Shown here: piece after piece, positions 11,737-14,568 of the stretch
Layout: every line of letters begins with the position of its first letter
Numbering within the stretch: position 1 is the stretch's first letter
From: DAOVQB01 sp023128935
GTDB lineage: Bacteria > Eisenbacteria > RBG-16-71-46 > CAIMUX01 > WJJG01
NCBI GenBank assembly: GCA_030628905.1
Contig: DAOVQB010000110.1
Span: 1 to 14,568, forward strand
Direction of reading: 5' to 3'
Length of the DNA: 14,568 nt
Position numbers and translations under genes: made by a program
Notes under the pieces: generated by a model
The model's input: only the letters and a program-made list of their open reading frames with translations
Database searches by the model: none
Told to the model about the DNA's origin: nothing

Positions 11737-14568
11737 TTACACCTCCTTCTCAATGTCGCAGAGGAACGCCTTGTATTCGGGGATCATTGTATTCGCGTCC
11801 CCAACATGCGGTGTGAGTTCGTTGGCACTTGCACCGATCGCAATTCCCGAGTAGCCCCAATGCCATGGAATCCCGACCTCATGGACCGGCTTCCCATTCA
11901 ACTTGAACGGCTTGAAGCGGTGTGTGACTACTGCATAGGCCGTGATGCTTCCTCTTGCGGTGCTGATCCGAACACTGTCGCCGTTCTTGATTCCCTTCTG
12001 GTTGGCGAGCTCGTGCGAGAGCTCTATGAACATATCCGGCATCAGCTCGGTAAGCCATGTCAGGTTCCGCGTCATTTGGCCGGCCTGCCAGTGCTCCACC
12101 ACGCGATAGGTGGTGCAGATGATCGGGTACTTGTCGGGTTTCCCGATAGCATTCATTTCGGAGGCCCAGATCTTGACTGCCGGATTCGTCTGCTGCTTGT
12201 ACAGTGCGTTCTTCACGGGTGATTCCATTGGTTCGTAGTGGGTTGGGAATGGCCCGTCTGCTAGTCCGTTCCCGAAGAGCTGGGCATGTCCATGTGGCTT
12301 CATAATGAAGGGGTATTTTGTCCCGGGTGCCCATCCGCCGTCCGGAACGTCCCCTTCCCACTTTTTCGTCTTGGAGTTCCACCGAATGACCCACTGGTCT
12401 TTATCCCAGGGTTTGCCGTCAAGATCGACCGACGCACGGTTGTAGATGATGCGGCGGTTGATTGGCCAGCACCAGGCCCACTCTGGGAAGAGGCCGATGT
12501 TGTTGGGTGCATCCATGAGGCCGCGGCGGGCGGCCATATTGCCTTTTTCGGTGTAGCTATTGCAGTAGAGCCAATTGCCGCTGCAAGTTGAGCCATCATC
12601 CTTGAGCCAGGCAAAGCTGGGGATCTGCTCGCCGCGCTTGACGGTCTTGGCCTTGTGCTCATAGTCACGCATGGCGAAGCCGTTGCACTCCTTGGCGACC
12701 ATGTGCACATCAGGCTCATCTTCGTGGCCGTATTGCCAGAAGAGGTTGACGATCGGATCGGGGAAAGCACCGCCCTTCGTATAACGCTCGCGCAGCGCCT
12801 TGAAGAGCTTATCAACCATCCAGAGATCCGACTTGGCCTCTCCGGGCGCGTCGGCAGCCTTGTAGCGCCACTGCATCCAGCGGCCGGAGTTGCTGATCGA
12901 GCCCTCCTTCTCGACTGATGAAGCGGCCGGCAGGACAAAGACCTCAGTGTTGATCGTCTTGGGATCCACGCCAGGCCTCTTCCAGAAGTCCATCGTGTCG
13001 GTCTGCCACAGGTCTGCAGCGATCAGCCAGTCGAGCTTTTCGAGGGCCCGGCGTTCCTTGCGGGCATTCGGACCGGCAACGGCTGGGTTCTGCCCCATGC
13101 AGAAGAGGCCCTTGATCTTGCCCTCGTACATGGTTTCGAACATGCCGATGTGCGTGTAGATCGTTTTCTCGTCGAGTTTGGGCAGGTAGTGGTAGTCGAA
13201 TTCGTTGCTCTTGGTGGCATGATCTCCCCAGTAGGCCTTGAGCAGGCTTACCATATATTTTGGCGTGTGTTGCCACCAGTTCGCGGACATGTCCCCGTAG
13301 GAGCCCTTGGGCGTCCACTTCTCGTGATAGGCCTTCAAGCCGGTATTGAAAGCCCGAGGGGTTTTCAGATAGCCAGGCAGAATGTGGTGGAGCAGCGCGT
13401 AGTCGGTTGAGCCCTGAACATTCGACTCGCCGCGCAGCGCGTTGATCCCGCCACCGGCCACGCCGATATTCCCCAAGAGCAACTGCAGCATCGCATAGCT
13501 GCGCACGTTCTGGGTTCCGTACGTGTGCTGCGTTGTCCCCATGGCGTACATGATCGTAGCCGACTTGCCCGGCTTGCCCGTGGCAGCGACTGCCTTGGCA
13601 ACTTTCTTGAAGAGATCCACCGGCATGCCGGTGATCTCCTGCACTTTCTCAGGCGTGTATTGCGCGTAGTGCTTCTTCAGTAGCTGCAAGACACATTGCG
13701 GATCCTTCATCGACATGTCCCGCTGGGGACCGTTGCCATCCGGCTCGTAGGCCCAAGTCTTCTTGTCGTACTTCCGCTTGGATGCGTCGTAGCCGCTGAA
13801 GAGCCCGTTCTTGAAACCGAACTTGGAATTGACGATCATCGTTGCGTCCGTGTAGTCGCGCACGTACTCCTTGTGATAGAGCTTCTTCTCCAAGATGTAT
13901 TTGATCAAGCCTCCGATAAACGCGATGTCAGTGCCCGAGCGCAAGGGTGCATAGATGTGGGCCTTAGTGGAGGTTCGCGTGAATCGGGGATCGATGTGTA
14001 TTAGCGTGGCTCCCTTCTCCACCGCCTTCATGACCCACTTGAAGGAAAGCGGGTGGTTTTCAGCGGCGTTGGAGCCGATGATCAGGATGCAGTCGGAGTT
14101 CGCGATATCCGTCCAATGGTTCGTCATTGCGCCTCGACCGAAGCTCTGCGCCAGACCGGCGACAGTGGCCGAGTGTCATATGCGTGCCTGGTGTTCGACG
14201 TACACAAGTCCAAGGGCCCGCATGAGCTTCCCGTAGAGGTAGCACTCCTCATTGTCGAGGGAGGCGCCGCCAAGGGCCGCGATCGCGTGGGTGCGGTTTA
14301 CAACCCGGCCCTGCTTATCCTTTTTGGTGAAGGCCTTGTCGCGGGTTGCCTTAACGCGGTCGGCGATCTTGTTTATGGCCCACTCCCAGGAAACCTCCTC
14401 CCACTCCGTGCTTCGCGGCGCCCGGTATTTGACCTTCTTCACGCGTCGGTCACTGGTTGCCACCTGGTAGAGCGACTGGCCCTTGCAGCAGAGCGATCCC
14501 TTGTTGATCGGGTGATCGGGATCTCCCTCTACGTTGATCACCTTGCGGTCCACTGCCGAGACAATGAG
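11737..14568 (-). CDS. fdhA: Selenocysteine-containing formate dehydrogenase catalytic (alpha) subunit (partial)
   Basis: This is the FdnG-type molybdopterin/tungstopterin oxidoreductase, which oxidises formate to CO2 (or the reverse). It runs off the right edge: 943 residues are visible, including the Sec, while E. coli FdnG has 1015, so the signal peptide and the first [4Fe-4S] cysteines are missing. The last cluster Cys appears as GSLCCKG at visible residue 27 or 28. At visible residue 131 an in-frame UGA (14176-14178) lies in HQARI-U-HSATVAGL, exactly the Sec position of FdnG/FdhF, and the frame continues for 813 more codons with full family similarity (FGRGAMTNHW, GSNAAENHP, HIDPRFTRT, LGNIGVAGGGINALRGE, and near the C-terminus IELSHELANQKGIKNGDSVRIST). 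Reading the UGA as a stop would split the gene in two, which is what an automatic caller would report. fdhB follows after one base. Confidence 0.95.
11741..11748 (-). promoter_or_regulatory. Ribosome binding site of fdhB inside the end of fdhA
   Basis: AAGGAGGT on the minus strand overlaps the last codons of the alpha-subunit gene (encoding KEV) and sits 5 nt before the ATG at 11735. It fixes the beta-subunit start and implies translational coupling. Confidence 0.75.
14149..14178 (-). promoter_or_regulatory. UGA selenocysteine codon and bacterial SECIS-like hairpin
   Basis: On the minus strand the UGA (14178-14176) is followed after 18 nt by the loop GGUCU (14157-14153), closed by CGCC (14161-14158) and GGCG (14152-14149). 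As I recall it, E. coli fdhF has the same loop GGUCU at the same 18-nt distance, encoding VAGL as here. This is the element expected to be bound by SelB for Sec insertion; only the apical stem is clearly paired. Confidence 0.8.

Noticed and set aside
11142..11816. A 224-codon open frame on the plus strand opposite fdhB and the end of fdhA
   Set aside because: It is antisense to two strongly conserved genes and has no recognisable domain, so it is a shadow frame.
14176..14178. Reading the UGA as a nonsense mutation that makes fdhA a pseudogene
   Set aside because: It is at the exact Sec position, a SECIS-like hairpin follows, and conservation continues in frame to a normal C-terminus.

Overview
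The window reads as chromosomal DNA of a GC-rich, probably anaerobic bacterium that degrades plant or microbial polysaccharide. Three things point this way: a selenocysteine-type membrane/periplasmic formate dehydrogenase, several exported carbohydrate-active proteins, and a kelch protein ending in a FlgD-like/type-9-style C-terminal tail, which is common in the FCB group and related uncultured phyla (phylum placement is inference). No phage, IS element, CRISPR array, tRNA or rRNA is visible.

Layout, left to right. (1) 1-592, minus strand: the N-terminal part of an ADP-forming acyl-CoA synthetase (CoA-binding domain) that runs off the left edge. (2) 593-1079: a divergent intergenic stretch of about 490 bp. 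(3) 1080-6331, plus strand, a sugar cluster: an exported GH127/DUF1680 glycosidase (beta-L-arabinofuranosidase type) with all zinc/nucleophile Cys and Glu residues; a lipoprotein aldose 1-epimerase (GalM family); and a lipoprotein with five propeller-like repeats, whose DNA is strikingly AT-rich compared with everything around it. (4) 6440-9290, minus strand: a large exported (alpha/alpha)6 glycosidase of the GH63/MGH1-like type with an internal fibronectin-III-like domain, split into two overlapping reading frames by a +1 frameshift near 8245-8285. (5) 9381-10664, minus strand: a secreted six-bladed kelch propeller. (6) 10869-14568, minus strand: formate dehydrogenase iron-sulfur beta subunit and, one base upstream, the catalytic alpha subunit with an in-frame UGA (Sec) at 14176-14178 and a SECIS-like hairpin just after it. 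The alpha subunit runs off the right edge.

How they may work together (inference): GH127 would release L-arabinose-type sugars outside the cytoplasm, the anchored mutarotase would equilibrate the anomers of the released sugar, and the propeller lipoprotein and GH63-like enzyme would bind or trim further glycans. The formate dehydrogenase and the ADP-forming acyl-CoA synthetase fit fermentative or syntrophic energy metabolism, namely formate oxidation and ATP from acyl-CoA. No sugar transporter or regulator gene is visible.

I see no wholly new system. The most notable signals are the Sec/SECIS arrangement, an identical 36-bp in-frame tandem repeat inside the GH127 gene, a 12-bp repeat in the signal peptide of the frameshifted glycosidase, paired hairpin motifs in the galM leader, the compositionally foreign propeller gene, and a formate dehydrogenase pair with no cytochrome b subunit downstream.
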